The notes under the pieces were generated by a model. It did not search any database, was not told the DNA's origin, and was given only the letters and a program-made list of their open reading frames with translations. Positions 1 through 7,760 of a stretch of 64,000 nucleotides of DNA are shown here, piece by piece; the stretch's first letter is position 1; each line of letters starts with the position of its first letter. The DNA lies in assembly GCA_964612505.1 (NCBI GenBank), contig CAZTEX010000008.1:21513-85512 (forward strand). Direction: 5' to 3'. This DNA is from JAAZZY01 sp964612505 (GTDB taxonomy: Bacteria; Chlamydiota; Chlamydiia; Chlamydiales; JAAZZY01). The translations under genes and the position numbers were made by a program.

Positions 1-302
1 TCATCAGGAGTTTCATCAAGGATAACTTTGGAGGTCTCTTTTTTAGGAGTTGAGATCACAAATTTAATGGGTAGTTCTTCACCTTTTTTGACGGGGAAAA
101 AAGCAGCTAAATCTTTGTAATAGTTTTCAATTAGATATTCTTTAACAAAGACATTGGGAATTTCTAAGGTTAAGCCATCTTCAGATTCATGAAGGACTTT
201 AATGGGGGCAAGCCAGTTTGCAAATGCTGTGGCAGAGCATTTTTCTTCAACATAGCCTAAAAATTGAGACCATATTTTTGAATCGTCTTCGCAAAAGAGC
301 AT
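1..302 (-). CDS. dnaA: Chromosomal replication initiator DnaA, N-terminal part (runs off the window)
   Basis: The reverse strand reads from an ATG at 302 and stays open to base 1, giving the first 100 residues of a protein that continues outside the window. The start MLFCEDDSKIWSQFLGYVEE, followed by TAFANWLAPIK and later IPNVFVKEYLIENYY, fits DnaA domain I, the helicase-loading and self-oligomerisation domain. The AAA+ and DNA-binding domains lie beyond the edge and cannot be checked. The neighbouring small genes match what I recall of C. trachomatis dnaA_2 (CT275) beside CT274/CT273, so this is probably the dnaA_2 type. Chlamydiae often carry two dnaA genes. Confidence 0.88.
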   Translation of the reverse strand, partial: MLFCEDDSKIWSQFLGYVEEKCSATAFANWLAPIKVLHESEDGLTLEIPNVFVKEYLIENYYKDLAAFFPVKKGEELPIKFVISTPKKETSKVILDETPD

Positions 303-756
303 AAGTATTATTCCTTCATTCCCTATTTAATAACTTTGTTTGGTGTGGCTAGGTCTAAAAGTTATCAACAACCTTTCCACAATAACTATAAAAGCATAAA
401 ATGTGCGCGGAATGTAGCATGACACTTTCTTCGTCGCAACTTTTTTTTGGTAAAGTTGGTGATGCGTTTGATAAGCCTTTGAAAATCATCGGATCTTTTG
501 GAAAAAAAATATTTTTGGAAAATGGAAGGCTGCAAAATAAAAATGTAAGATCCTCAAATCAAAAGAGCTAGAAGAATTCGTTGTTTTTTTTGATTTGTAA
601 TCGATTGTTTTAGAAGCGATTAAGTGCAGAAAGTTTGAACTCTTTGGCTTTTTATTTTTGAGGTTGTTTGAAAAAATAAAGGTTTTGCACAAAAAATAGT
701 TTGCTCTATTGAACTTGTTTTTTTATAAGAAAACTTCAATAGCCAAGGTAAAGTTT
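303..756. promoter_or_regulatory. Divergent intergenic region upstream of dnaA with DnaA-box-like sites
   Basis: This AT-rich stretch of about 450 bases separates dnaA from the next plus-strand gene. At 362-370 it holds TTATCAACA, one mismatch from the DnaA box TTATNCACA. At 373-381 it holds CTTTCCACA, one mismatch from TTTTCCACA. The two sites lie about 60-80 bases upstream of the dnaA start, a position suited to autoregulation. There are poly-A and poly-T runs but no RNA gene I recognise. A 50-codon ORF at 419-571 has no convincing ribosome site and is not called. Whether this is also an origin is not decidable here. Confidence 0.35.
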
Positions 757-1236
757 ATGAGTTCAATAGACAATAGTAGTAACCCGAGTTTAGATAACAA
801 CTATAATTTAGATCTTCATTCGCGTTATGCAGTTGCTACTGAGGCTCTAGAATCTTTCAATAATACCTATCATATTGGAAGTTCCACAGATACACGTGCG
901 ATCTCTGACCATGCGTTAGTTCTTGATTATGTTCCCAAGCCTAATGCCTTTGCTCAATTATTTAAGGTCGATTCAAAACGACGTTGGGCCTATTTTGAAG
1001 CTCCAGCTAACTTTGATAGCCAGCGCGTTTTCTTTTTTAGAATGGATTCAGTGGCAAAAGATGAAGCCGATGTTGCGCGAGTCTCAGCTATTGATGTTTC
1101 TCATAAAGATCCGCAAGAGCAACTGCAAAGATCAAAAGAAAAAGACGCTTTGAGTCAATTTTGCGAATTAAAAGTCGGCCTTCGCGAAGACTGTAACTAT
1201 ATTATGGGCTGCTTACTGCGTTATGTGAAGGGGTAA
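757..1236 (+). CDS. Conserved chlamydial hypothetical protein, CT273-like by position
   Basis: A 159-residue soluble, acidic protein with no signal peptide or membrane segment. I chose ATG 757 (MSSIDNSSNP) over an upstream start at 709 because AAGG precedes it at about the right distance and the extra 16 residues look unrelated. It ends two bases before the TPR gene and is surely co-transcribed with it. Beside dnaA, this pair sits where I recall CT273 and CT274 in C. trachomatis. The fold is not recognisable by eye. A substrate or partner of the neighbouring TPR protein is a reasonable inference, nothing more. Confidence 0.7.
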   Translation: MSSIDNSSNPSLDNNYNLDLHSRYAVATEALESFNNTYHIGSSTDTRAISDHALVLDYVPKPNAFAQLFKVDSKRRWAYFEAPANFDSQRVFFFRMDSVAKDEADVARVSAIDVSHKDPQEQLQRSKEKDALSQFCELKVGLREDCNYIMGCLLRYVKG

Positions 1237-1238
1237 AA

Positions 1239-1640
1239 ATGAGCGGATTAAATTGGAATGAAATTTTGGGTTGGGACGAAGAGCAAATTGATGATATGCG
1301 CACAACAGCTTTTCTTTATCTTAGAGAAGGAAAATATGATATTGCAAAGCAATTTTGTGAAGCTTTGGCAATTTTAAGCCCCAATAATCCTTATGATATT
1401 GCAACCTTGGGAGCCCTCTATTTGCAATTGAACAATCCCGTCAATGCTTTGACATATCTTGAAAAAGCTCAAGCCCTAGACCCTAAAAGTCAGACAGTAC
1501 AAATTAATCGTATCAAAGCCCTTTTACAACTAGGTTACCGAGAAGAAGGTCTTCGCTTGTTAAAAACGTTTATTCCAAATTGCAAAGATAAATATATATC
1601 GTCTGATGCACAGGCATTGCAGCTAGCTTATCGAATATAA
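1239..1640 (+). CDS. TPR protein, SycD/LcrH-like chaperone candidate (CT274-like)
   Basis: The 133-residue product is built from about three tetratricopeptide-like helical pairs. Residues around 25-55 read FLYLREGKYDIAKQFCEAL, and around 60-90 comes the typical TPR signature with YLEKAQALDPKS. Size and repeat number resemble the class II type III secretion chaperones (SycD/LcrH) and the YscG-type proteins. AAGGGG lies just ahead of the ATG. The gene follows the CT273-like gene after two bases. Its last 13 bases overlap, tail to tail, the aminotransferase gene on the other strand. A chaperone role is inferred from fold and neighbourhood; a general TPR scaffold is the alternative. Confidence 0.78.
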   Translation: MSGLNWNEILGWDEEQIDDMRTTAFLYLREGKYDIAKQFCEALAILSPNNPYDIATLGALYLQLNNPVNALTYLEKAQALDPKSQTVQINRIKALLQLGYREEGLRLLKTFIPNCKDKYISSDAQALQLAYRI

Positions 1641-2764
1641 GCAGAATGCGCGCAAGCTTCAATTAAAGTATGGCAAATGAATTCGATTTGTTTTTCTGTC
1701 AGATGGGGAAATAAAGGAAAAGAAAGTTCCTCTAGGTAGTATTGTTCTGTATTTGGAAAATCTTTCACCTCAAAATGAAAATGTTTTTGAAAATAGGGGT
1801 GGCGATAGAGAGGGATGAAATGCACTTGAGTTCCGATCCCTTGCTTTTGTAATGTTAAGATCAATTGCTTTTTTGAAATCCCAAGCTTTTCAAAGTCGAT
1901 GAGTAAAGGGAGCAAATTATGAGCTGAAAAAGCATCATATTTTGCATCAAAAAAACGGATAAACTCTTCATTTTGTAATTTCTTTCTATACTCTAAAACA
2001 ATCTGTCTTCTTTTTTCAATAAAGGGGAGAATTCTTTTCAATTGTGAAAGGCCAAGTGCTGCTTGAAAGTCGGTGAAGTTACAATTGGTTGTCATGTCGT
2101 GAACTTCATAATAATCTGGGTCAAAATGGGGCTGCCTGATAACGCCATTATTGCGATAGAGTTGAAGGCGCTGCCCATATTCAGGAGAATTAGTGGTAAC
2201 GAGCCCTCCTTCACCTGTTGTAATTGTTTTAGCAGGATGAAAGCTAAACACGGTCATATCCGAATATGGGCAAGAACCCACTTTTTGACCATTTGGATAA
2301 CATGAGCCAAAAGCTTGGCATCCATCTTCAATAATAACACAGTTCTCAAATGGCTTTTGAAGTGGGAGGGCAATTCCTGAAAAATGGACAGGAATTAAAA
2401 TGAGTCTCCCTTTTTTAGGTTTCTTTAAAAATTCAAAATGAGCGCACCCATTTTTTAAATCGATGTCTAATAATTGTAATTGAGAAGTTTGTTGTAAAGC
2501 TCCTGCAACGGTGCCTACAAACGTATTGGGTGAAGTGACAATCGTATCAGCAGAAGTTAAATTGGCAGCGTAAGCTGCTGCAGAAAGAGCATTTGTGCCG
2601 CTATTAAAGGCAAAGGCATATTTAGCGCCGCAAAATTCTGCACATTGTTGCTCAAACTCACTCACGAGAGGTCCTCGCGTGATCATAGATGATTTTAAGC
2701 TGCTTAAAACAGCTTGAATATCCTCTGGGTGAAAGCTTTGTTGCGCATAGGGTATAAAATCCAT
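1628..2764 (-). CDS. DegT/DnrJ/EryC1-family PLP aminotransferase, PseC-like
   Basis: The protein has 378 residues from the ATG at 2764; a TTG six codons upstream is less likely. It shows the full pattern of sugar aminotransferases: IPYAQQSFHPEDIQAVL at the start, FNSGTNALSAAAYA, the Asp-containing VIIEDGCQAFGS, and the PLP lysine in FSFHPAKTITTGEGG. A downstream block, NFTDFQAALGLSQLKRI, is characteristic of this family. The best match I know is PseC (UDP-4-amino-4,6-dideoxy-N-acetyl-altrosamine transaminase) of pseudaminic acid synthesis. No other nucleotide-sugar gene is nearby, so the substrate is uncertain. It is wedged between the dnaA-linked pair and the mraZ cluster, which suggests an insertion. 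Confidence 0.85.
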   Translation of the reverse strand: MDFIPYAQQSFHPEDIQAVLSSLKSSMITRGPLVSEFEQQCAEFCGAKYAFAFNSGTNALSAAAYAANLTSADTIVTSPNTFVGTVAGALQQTSQLQLLDIDLKNGCAHFEFLKKPKKGRLILIPVHFSGIALPLQKPFENCVIIEDGCQAFGSCYPNGQKVGSCPYSDMTVFSFHPAKTITTGEGGLVTTNSPEYGQRLQLYRNNGVIRQPHFDPDYYEVHDMTTNCNFTDFQAALGLSQLKRILPFIEKRRQIVLEYRKKLQNEEFIRFFDAKYDAFSAHNLLPLLIDFEKLGISKKQLILTLQKQGIGTQVHFIPLYRHPYFQKHFHFEVKDFPNTEQYYLEELSFPLFPHLTEKQIEFICHTLIEACAHSAYIR

Positions 2765-2911
2765 GCCTATCTTATATAGCAACTTAGAAGATATGAGCTC
2801 AATTTAAAATAATTTTTTTAGATCTAATAGTTTAAGATTTACCAATTTAATTCTTTATTATTATTAAAAAAAAGTGTATTCTGATCCGAAATTTTTTTTT
2901 GAGATCCTCTT

Positions 2912-3772
2912 TTGTTAACTATTTCAAACCAACAATCCAGTACCAGACTTTCTTCTAATAAAGATGAAGAAATGAACCTCTTTGACAGCGCTTCGAAGTA
3001 TCCGATTGTCTTATTTCAAACCGCCCAAAATGAAGAAATGAAGGCTCTTGGCAAAGCTTCAAAGTATCCGGTTGTACTGTTTGGAACTGCTGCAGCTGCA
3101 GTTGCGCTCTGGGCTTTGACTTTCATTGGCGCGCCAGAGACGTTTTCGCAGCCACCCAAGCTGCTGAGTTTAGCGCCCCCCCTCCCTCAATTTAAGTTCG
3201 AAGCTTCACCATTAGAATTAATGATGGAGTCAGCAAGAGAAGTGATCCAGCCAAGTTGGCCTGTTGCTCGGTATTTTGATCCTAAATATTTTTACAAAAG
3301 GGAGATTAAAGTAAACTCTTCTATTGATCCCTTCAATCGAGTGGCTTTTAGCAATGCGATGCAGCACCTGAAAGGAACAGCCTTTTCTTGGCAAAATATG
3401 TCTATCACAGGGCAGGTTGTTCTGCAAAATGATTCGTTTCAACCATTTTTAGAAAAAAAGCTCTCTTTAGAAAATCAACAAGAAAGGCTCTCTGTAGACG
3501 ATTTAAAGCACGATCTCGATCAGGAAACTGCGCCATCAAATGCTGCTTATCTTGTAACAGCAGCAAAAACTGCGGTGCTCATCACCTTGAGTGGATTAAT
3601 TTTAAAACAGGCACCTAGCGGGCTTCAAAGCCTTGCTATTTTAACTAAAGCACTGATTGAAGATATCGGGACAATTGCTGACGAAATCAACCCTTTTGCA
3701 ATAGACATCAACCTTACTGGCGCAATCAAAGACTTCATCGAAAAATCCATTATTGCATGTATTTTTTCTTAG
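2912..3772 (+). CDS. Putative membrane protein with a 22-residue tandem duplication
   Basis: I do not recognise this protein of about 286 residues. It can start at TTG 2912 or, 20 codons later, at ATG 2972; neither has a strong ribosome site. Near the N-terminus two copies of a 22-residue unit stand in tandem: EEMNLFDSASKYPIVLFQTA and EEMKALGKASKYPVVLFGTA. A hydrophobic segment, AAAAVALWALTFIGAP, follows the second copy. Another, AAKTAVLITLSGLILK, lies near residue 220, and the C-terminus is also hydrophobic. This could be a lineage-specific membrane or secreted protein. The two segments are far apart, so it does not look like a classical inclusion-membrane protein. Confidence 0.6.
   Translation: MLTISNQQSSTRLSSNKDEEMNLFDSASKYPIVLFQTAQNEEMKALGKASKYPVVLFGTAAAAVALWALTFIGAPETFSQPPKLLSLAPPLPQFKFEASPLELMMESAREVIQPSWPVARYFDPKYFYKREIKVNSSIDPFNRVAFSNAMQHLKGTAFSWQNMSITGQVVLQNDSFQPFLEKKLSLENQQERLSVDDLKHDLDQETAPSNAAYLVTAAKTAVLITLSGLILKQAPSGLQSLAILTKALIEDIGTIADEINPFAIDINLTGAIKDFIEKSIIACIFS
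2966..3097 (+). repeat. 66-bp imperfect tandem duplication inside a CDS
   Basis: Two adjacent 66-base units each begin GAAGAAATGAA and encode the same 22-residue pattern ending in ASKYP(I/V)VLF. The copies differ at many third positions, so the duplication is not very recent. The reading frame is kept. Confidence 0.7.
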
Positions 3773-3795
3773 CAATTCAGTGATCTCTCTTATTT

Positions 3796-3822
3796 TCCAC
3801 AATAATTCCCACAGATTCCCAC
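3796..3822 (-). promoter_or_regulatory. Upstream inverted cluster of MraZ-box-like repeats
   Basis: On the minus strand this reads GTGGG, 10 bases on GTGGG, then 12 bases on GTGGA (plus-strand CCCAC at 3818 and 3808, TCCAC at 3796). The spacing and motif resemble the GTGGG direct repeats bound by MraZ, but in the opposite orientation and about 110 bases upstream of the main operator. TTTTCCACA at 3793-3801 also fits the DnaA-box pattern, so a DnaA site is an alternative reading for that part. Confidence 0.45.
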
Positions 3823-3915
3823 AATTAAGACATTTTTTTTATTATTTTAAGTCTTTTTAAACAAGTCTCATGGGTGTTTTTTGTGGGAATTCGTCGCGGC
3901 AAAATCAAAAAAGAT

Positions 3916-3945
3916 TTGTTTCTCTGGATAATTTTGTGGTATACA
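3916..3945 (+). promoter_or_regulatory. Putative mraZ operon promoter
   Basis: TTGTTT at 3916-3921 and TATACA at 3940-3945 are separated by 18 bases and would place the transcription start near 3952. That leaves a leader of under 20 bases before the chosen mraZ ATG. The -10 element lies inside the MraZ box array, which fits direct repression. Confidence 0.5.
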
Positions 3946-3960
3946 GTGGGGTATTGTGGG
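3936..3960 (+). promoter_or_regulatory. MraZ operator: three GTGG(T/G) repeats with 10-bp period
   Basis: GTGGT at 3936, GTGGG at 3946 and GTGGG at 3956 are spaced exactly 10 bases apart and end 8 bases before the mraZ ATG. Known MraZ sites are direct TGGGN repeats separated by 5 bases, located upstream of mraZ, where the protein represses its own operon. The match in motif, period and place is very good. Confidence 0.8.
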
Positions 3961-3968
3961 AAATAATC

Positions 3969-4481
3969 ATGACTCATTTTTTCAGTGGCGCTTATACCGG
4001 TAAGTTAGATGAGAAAAACCGTTTGGTTTTGCCTCATGAACTGCGCTATGGGCTTGTCGAAAACGGTGTTTTACAGTTTTCTTTAGCTCTGGGAATGGGG
4101 GGGAATCTTTCGATCTACCGTAAAAGTGAGATAGAAAGACTTATCGAGCAGTTTCAAAAACTGCAGTATGTCGCCAAATATCAGAAATTCTTAACGATCT
4201 TCTTTTCAACTCTTTTTCATACCGAATGTGACAAAGTAGGGCGCATCACCCTTCCTTCCATGTTAAAAAAAGCAGCCCGTATCGACCAGGAAGTGGTGAT
4301 AGCAGGGGTGATGAGTAAAATTGAGATCTGGCCACAAGATGCTTACGACAATATGTTATCCAAATTTATAGAAGGAGAAGACCACGACCTAGATTTGGCC
4401 AAGCTAGCAGAAGACGCCTTTAAAGAACCTCAGCGTATTCGGCCTGATCTATCTATGGTTCAGAGTCATCAAATCTCATAA
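3969..4481 (+). CDS. mraZ: Transcriptional regulator MraZ
   Basis: The 170-residue protein carries two SpoVT/AbrB-type halves with the paired signatures DEKNRLVLP (about residue 14) and DKVGRITLP (about residue 88). MraZ forms a ring that binds GTGGG repeats and represses the division/cell-wall operon. I place the start at 3969 (MTHFFSGAYTGKLDE), because homologues begin shortly before the first DxxxR block. A longer in-frame ORF from 3870 would run through the promoter and operator. The stop shares one base with the rsmH start, so the genes are coupled. Confidence 0.93.
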   Translation: MTHFFSGAYTGKLDEKNRLVLPHELRYGLVENGVLQFSLALGMGGNLSIYRKSEIERLIEQFQKLQYVAKYQKFLTIFFSTLFHTECDKVGRITLPSMLKKAARIDQEVVIAGVMSKIEIWPQDAYDNMLSKFIEGEDHDLDLAKLAEDAFKEPQRIRPDLSMVQSHQIS

Positions 4482-5383
4482 TGCCTATGGAACATATTCC
4501 CGTATTACAAGAGGCGTTTTTAAGTTTTTTTGAAGACTTAAAAATAGAAAGTTTTGTGGATGGTACGTTGGGAGCAGGGGGGCATAGTCATGCACTGCTT
4601 AATGCTCATCCAGAAATAAAAACTCTCATCGGATTTGATCAAGATTGTAGTGCATTAAAAATTGCAAAACAAACTCTTAAACCCTTTGAGAAGAAGATGG
4701 TTTATGTGGAAAAGAACTTTTGTGAGATGGACAAAGAACTTGAAAGACTCAAATTCTTCAAAGTCGACGGAATGCTTTTAGATATAGGAGTCTCTTCGAT
4801 GCAATTAGATCAAGCAGGGAGGGGATTTAGCTTTTCAAAAGAAGGGCCCTTGGATATGCGTATGGATCAAAGCTGCACGCTGACTGCCGCAGAAGTCGTC
4901 AACGACTGGAGTGAAAAAGAACTTGGTCAAATCTTTCAAAATTATGGAGATGTATCCAAATGGCGTTTAGTTGCTAAAAAAATTGTCGAAGAGCGCAAAA
5001 AACGCAGATTTAAGACGACCAAAGATCTAGTAGATTTGCTCTCTCCCTTCTTAAAGAAAGTTTCTAAAAAGAGTATCCATCCATTAACGCTTGTTTTCCA
5101 AGCTCTGCGTATAGCTGTTAATAATGAGCTTGAAGTGCTTAGTTATACTTTGCCGAGAATTGTGTCTTATCTGAGACCCGGAGGAAGGCTTGCTGTTATT
5201 AGCTTTCATAGCGGTGAAGATCGAATTGTAAAAAATGCATTCAAAGAGCTTTGCCTTCAAGACAATCTGTATCGTTTGATCACTAAAAAACCTGTCATTC
5301 CGACAGAACAAGAGTGCAGGTCTAATCCTCGTTCACGAAGTGCAAAAATGAGAATTTTAGAAAAGGTAGAAAACATAGTATGA
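4481..5383 (+). CDS. rsmH: 16S rRNA (cytosine1402-N4)-methyltransferase RsmH
   Basis: The 300-residue length is normal for RsmH (MraW). It opens with MEHIPVLQEAFLSFF and has the SAM-binding block FVDGTLGAGGHS around residues 25-36. The family motifs MLLDIGVSSMQLDQAGRGFS and GPLDMRMDQ follow, and VISFHSGEDRIVK lies toward the end. It adds a methyl group to N4 of C1402 in the decoding centre of 16S rRNA. It lies second in the cluster, its ATG overlapping the mraZ stop by one base, and its own stop overlaps the next start (ATGA). Confidence 0.95.
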   Translation: MPMEHIPVLQEAFLSFFEDLKIESFVDGTLGAGGHSHALLNAHPEIKTLIGFDQDCSALKIAKQTLKPFEKKMVYVEKNFCEMDKELERLKFFKVDGMLLDIGVSSMQLDQAGRGFSFSKEGPLDMRMDQSCTLTAAEVVNDWSEKELGQIFQNYGDVSKWRLVAKKIVEERKKRRFKTTKDLVDLLSPFLKKVSKKSIHPLTLVFQALRIAVNNELEVLSYTLPRIVSYLRPGGRLAVISFHSGEDRIVKNAFKELCLQDNLYRLITKKPVIPTEQECRSNPRSRSAKMRILEKVENIV

Positions 5384-5742
5384 CCAATCTTATTCGCATC
5401 CTGATTTGTTTAGTTTCTTTTGGACTAGGGCTATATCTCTACCTGGATAAAATCAATGCACAAACTGAGATTCGGTTTAAGATACCGATGCTTGAAAAAG
5501 AAATCGAAGAAATCGAACAAAGTAGTATTCAATTGGCCTATCAATTAGAAAATTTCAATAATCCAAAGCATTTACTTGAACTTGCTCAGCAACCTCAGTA
5601 TAGTCATCTTAAATTTCCTTTTTCAACAGAAGTGATGGTGATCTCATCAGAAATAGCTAAACGTGGTGAGTCAAATTCAGAGAAGATCGAAGCAATTCAA
5701 CCCAAAGCCAGATGGCCGATCTTCTTAGGTAGTAGTCAATGA
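5380..5742 (+). CDS. FtsL-like small bitopic division protein
   Basis: This 120-residue protein has one membrane helix at about residues 4-22 (LIRILICLVSFGLGLYLYL), then a predicted coiled-coil stretch rich in Glu, Gln and Ile. A short cytoplasmic N-terminus, one helix and a coiled coil between rsmH and ftsI are the hallmarks of FtsL. Primary sequence is too weakly conserved to prove it. C. trachomatis has a small unknown gene (CT271, as I recall) in the same slot. The start overlaps the rsmH stop by four bases. FtsL normally bridges FtsB and the septal synthase FtsWI. Confidence 0.7.
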   Translation: MTNLIRILICLVSFGLGLYLYLDKINAQTEIRFKIPMLEKEIEEIEQSSIQLAYQLENFNNPKHLLELAQQPQYSHLKFPFSTEVMVISSEIAKRGESNSEKIEAIQPKARWPIFLGSSQ

Positions 5743-5756
5743 ACGATTGAAGAGAT

Positions 5757-7760
5757 ATGAAAGAATATCGACGCGTCCTATGGGTTTCATGTTCAGTCTT
5801 TGCCTTATTTGCCCTTCTTGTCGTTCAATTCTTTCGCGTGCAAATTATTCAAGCTGAAAAATGGCAAAAATATGCCCATTCTCAACACGAATTAATTATT
5901 AAAGAACCCTTTAAAAGAGGGCTTTTTTTTGCTAATACAAGCTTGAACCCCGACTTTAAAAATAAAAAACAACCTCTTGTTGTAGATATTCCCAAAGAGC
6001 ATCTTTTTGCAGATTCTATGCAAATCCCTAAATCTAAACAGAAGGAGATTGTTGATAAGCTTGCCGATTTGTTATCTCTTTCAAGTAATGAACAGGAACA
6101 GTTTCTTAAAGAGCTGAGTCATGAAAAGAGTCGATCACGAAAGATGAAAATGTGGCTTTCCATCGAAGAGCGCAATCAGCTCCTCCGTTGGTGGTTTCCT
6201 TATGCCCGCAAAAACAAAATAGCTACCAATGCTCTTTTCTTTGTTCCAGACTATAAGCGCTCTTATCCTTATGGAGATTTATTGGGCCAAGTTTTGCATA
6301 CCATTCAAGAAAATAAAGAAGAGCAAACCAAACAAGGGGTGCCTACTGGAGGGCTTGAATATCACTTTAATTCCTTTCTAAAAGGGCAAGAGGGAAAAAA
6401 GAAATTAATGCGCTCTCCAAAACACGCCTTAGATCAAGGGGTCATTATCGAGCAACCCGTTCATGGAGCCGATGTTTATTTAACTATTAACCATCATCTT
6501 CAAGCAATTGCAGAAGAAGAAATTGAAAAAGGGGTTCGCATTTGTGGTGCAAAATCAGGTTGGGCTTTGATGATGGATCCCTACACTGGAGAAGTTCTAG
6601 CATTAGCTCAGTATCCTAAATTTTCTCCTGAAAACTATAAAGATTATTATCAAAATGAAGAGTCTATCGATCATACAAGATTAAAAAGCGTGTGTGATAA
6701 TTATGAACCAGGCTCGATGTTTAAGCCTGTCACTGTAGCGATGTGTTTTTTAGCTAATGAATCCCTTAAAAAACAAGGGAAGCCTCCTATCTTTGATCCT
6801 AATGAAAAAGTAGCAACGAGTTCAGGAAAGTTTCCTGGGCGTAGCAAAGATTTACAAGACCCAGGTCACTATCGCTATCTCAATATGTACCTTTCGATGC
6901 AAAAATCGACCAATATATACTTAGCGCGGATGGTGGGAAGGATCATTAAAGAACTAGGAAATGAGTGGTATCGCGAGCAATTATGTGAAGTCTTTGAGCT
7001 CGGTAAAAAGACCGGGATTGAATATCCACTTGAATCCCCAGGTTTTATACCTAGACCTGGCTTTAAGAATCCTAATGGAACATTAGAATGGTCAGTGCCA
7101 ACCCCTTATTCTTTAGCAATCGGACATAATTTAATGGTCAATAGCATGCAGATGGCCTCCATTTATTGTGCTTTTGCCAATGGGGGATATTTAGTTCGCC
7201 CTACGTTTATTAAGAAAATTTCAAAAACAGATGAAAATGGAAAAGAAGAGGTGTTGCTTGATAATACCATCTCTGAGCGCACCGCACAATTTAAACGTAT
7301 TCTTTCTCCCTATATAGCCGATGAGGTCATGAAGTGTTTAAAATATACCATTCACAATGTACGCAATGGCAATGGTGGAAACTTGGCCGATGTGTATGGT
7401 TATACAGTCGCTGGTAAGTCAGGAACAGCTAACAAAATTGTTGATGGAAAATACTCTAAAAAAAATTATTTCTCATCTTTTGTCGGTATTGCTCCCGCTC
7501 AAAAACCCCGTTTTGTTTTGCTTGTATCGATGGATGAGCCTCAAATTACCTTAAAACATGGGATTGGTTATCTGTATTATGGAGGAAAATGTGCCGCTCC
7601 CGTCTTTCGAGAAATTGCAAGACGATCATTTAAATATTTAGGAATTGCTCCAGATAATCCTTTCCATTATCCTTTTGGGGATCCAAGGAGAAACGTTGAA
7701 AAAACTTTCTTGTATCAAGAAACACAAGAATTAAAAAAGCTGAATGAAAAATGGAATTAA
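5757..7760 (+). CDS. ftsI: Peptidoglycan transpeptidase, class B PBP (FtsI/PBP3)
   Basis: The 667-residue protein has an N-terminal membrane anchor at about 7-29, a non-penicillin-binding dimerisation domain, and the transpeptidase domain. The three active-site motifs are visible: SMFK (nucleophile Ser320, Lys323), STN in MQKSTNIYL, and KSGT at 554-557. It cross-links septal peptidoglycan. Chlamydiae lack FtsZ and rely on MreB-directed septal synthesis, so this enzyme is a core part of their division machinery. The stop lies 10 bases inside the murE gene. Length and motif order are normal for the family. Confidence 0.94.
   Translation: MKEYRRVLWVSCSVFALFALLVVQFFRVQIIQAEKWQKYAHSQHELIIKEPFKRGLFFANTSLNPDFKNKKQPLVVDIPKEHLFADSMQIPKSKQKEIVDKLADLLSLSSNEQEQFLKELSHEKSRSRKMKMWLSIEERNQLLRWWFPYARKNKIATNALFFVPDYKRSYPYGDLLGQVLHTIQENKEEQTKQGVPTGGLEYHFNSFLKGQEGKKKLMRSPKHALDQGVIIEQPVHGADVYLTINHHLQAIAEEEIEKGVRICGAKSGWALMMDPYTGEVLALAQYPKFSPENYKDYYQNEESIDHTRLKSVCDNYEPGSMFKPVTVAMCFLANESLKKQGKPPIFDPNEKVATSSGKFPGRSKDLQDPGHYRYLNMYLSMQKSTNIYLARMVGRIIKELGNEWYREQLCEVFELGKKTGIEYPLESPGFIPRPGFKNPNGTLEWSVPTPYSLAIGHNLMVNSMQMASIYCAFANGGYLVRPTFIKKISKTDENGKEEVLLDNTISERTAQFKRILSPYIADEVMKCLKYTIHNVRNGNGGNLADVYGYTVAGKSGTANKIVDGKYSKKNYFSSFVGIAPAQKPRFVLLVSMDEPQITLKHGIGYLYYGGKCAAPVFREIARRSFKYLGIAPDNPFHYPFGDPRRNVEKTFLYQETQELKKLNEKWN

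Noticed and set aside
419..571. 50-residue plus-strand ORF MTLSSSQLFFGKVGDAFDKP...
   Set aside because: No Shine-Dalgarno and no recognisable homology; could be real but support is too weak.
486..692. 68-residue minus-strand ORF in the dnaA upstream region
   Set aside because: Low-complexity Phe/Lys/Ser composition from AT-rich DNA, no ribosome site.
3870..3968. N-terminal extension of mraZ from ATG 3870
   Set aside because: It would translate the promoter and the three GTGG operator repeats; MraZ homologues start at the later ATG.
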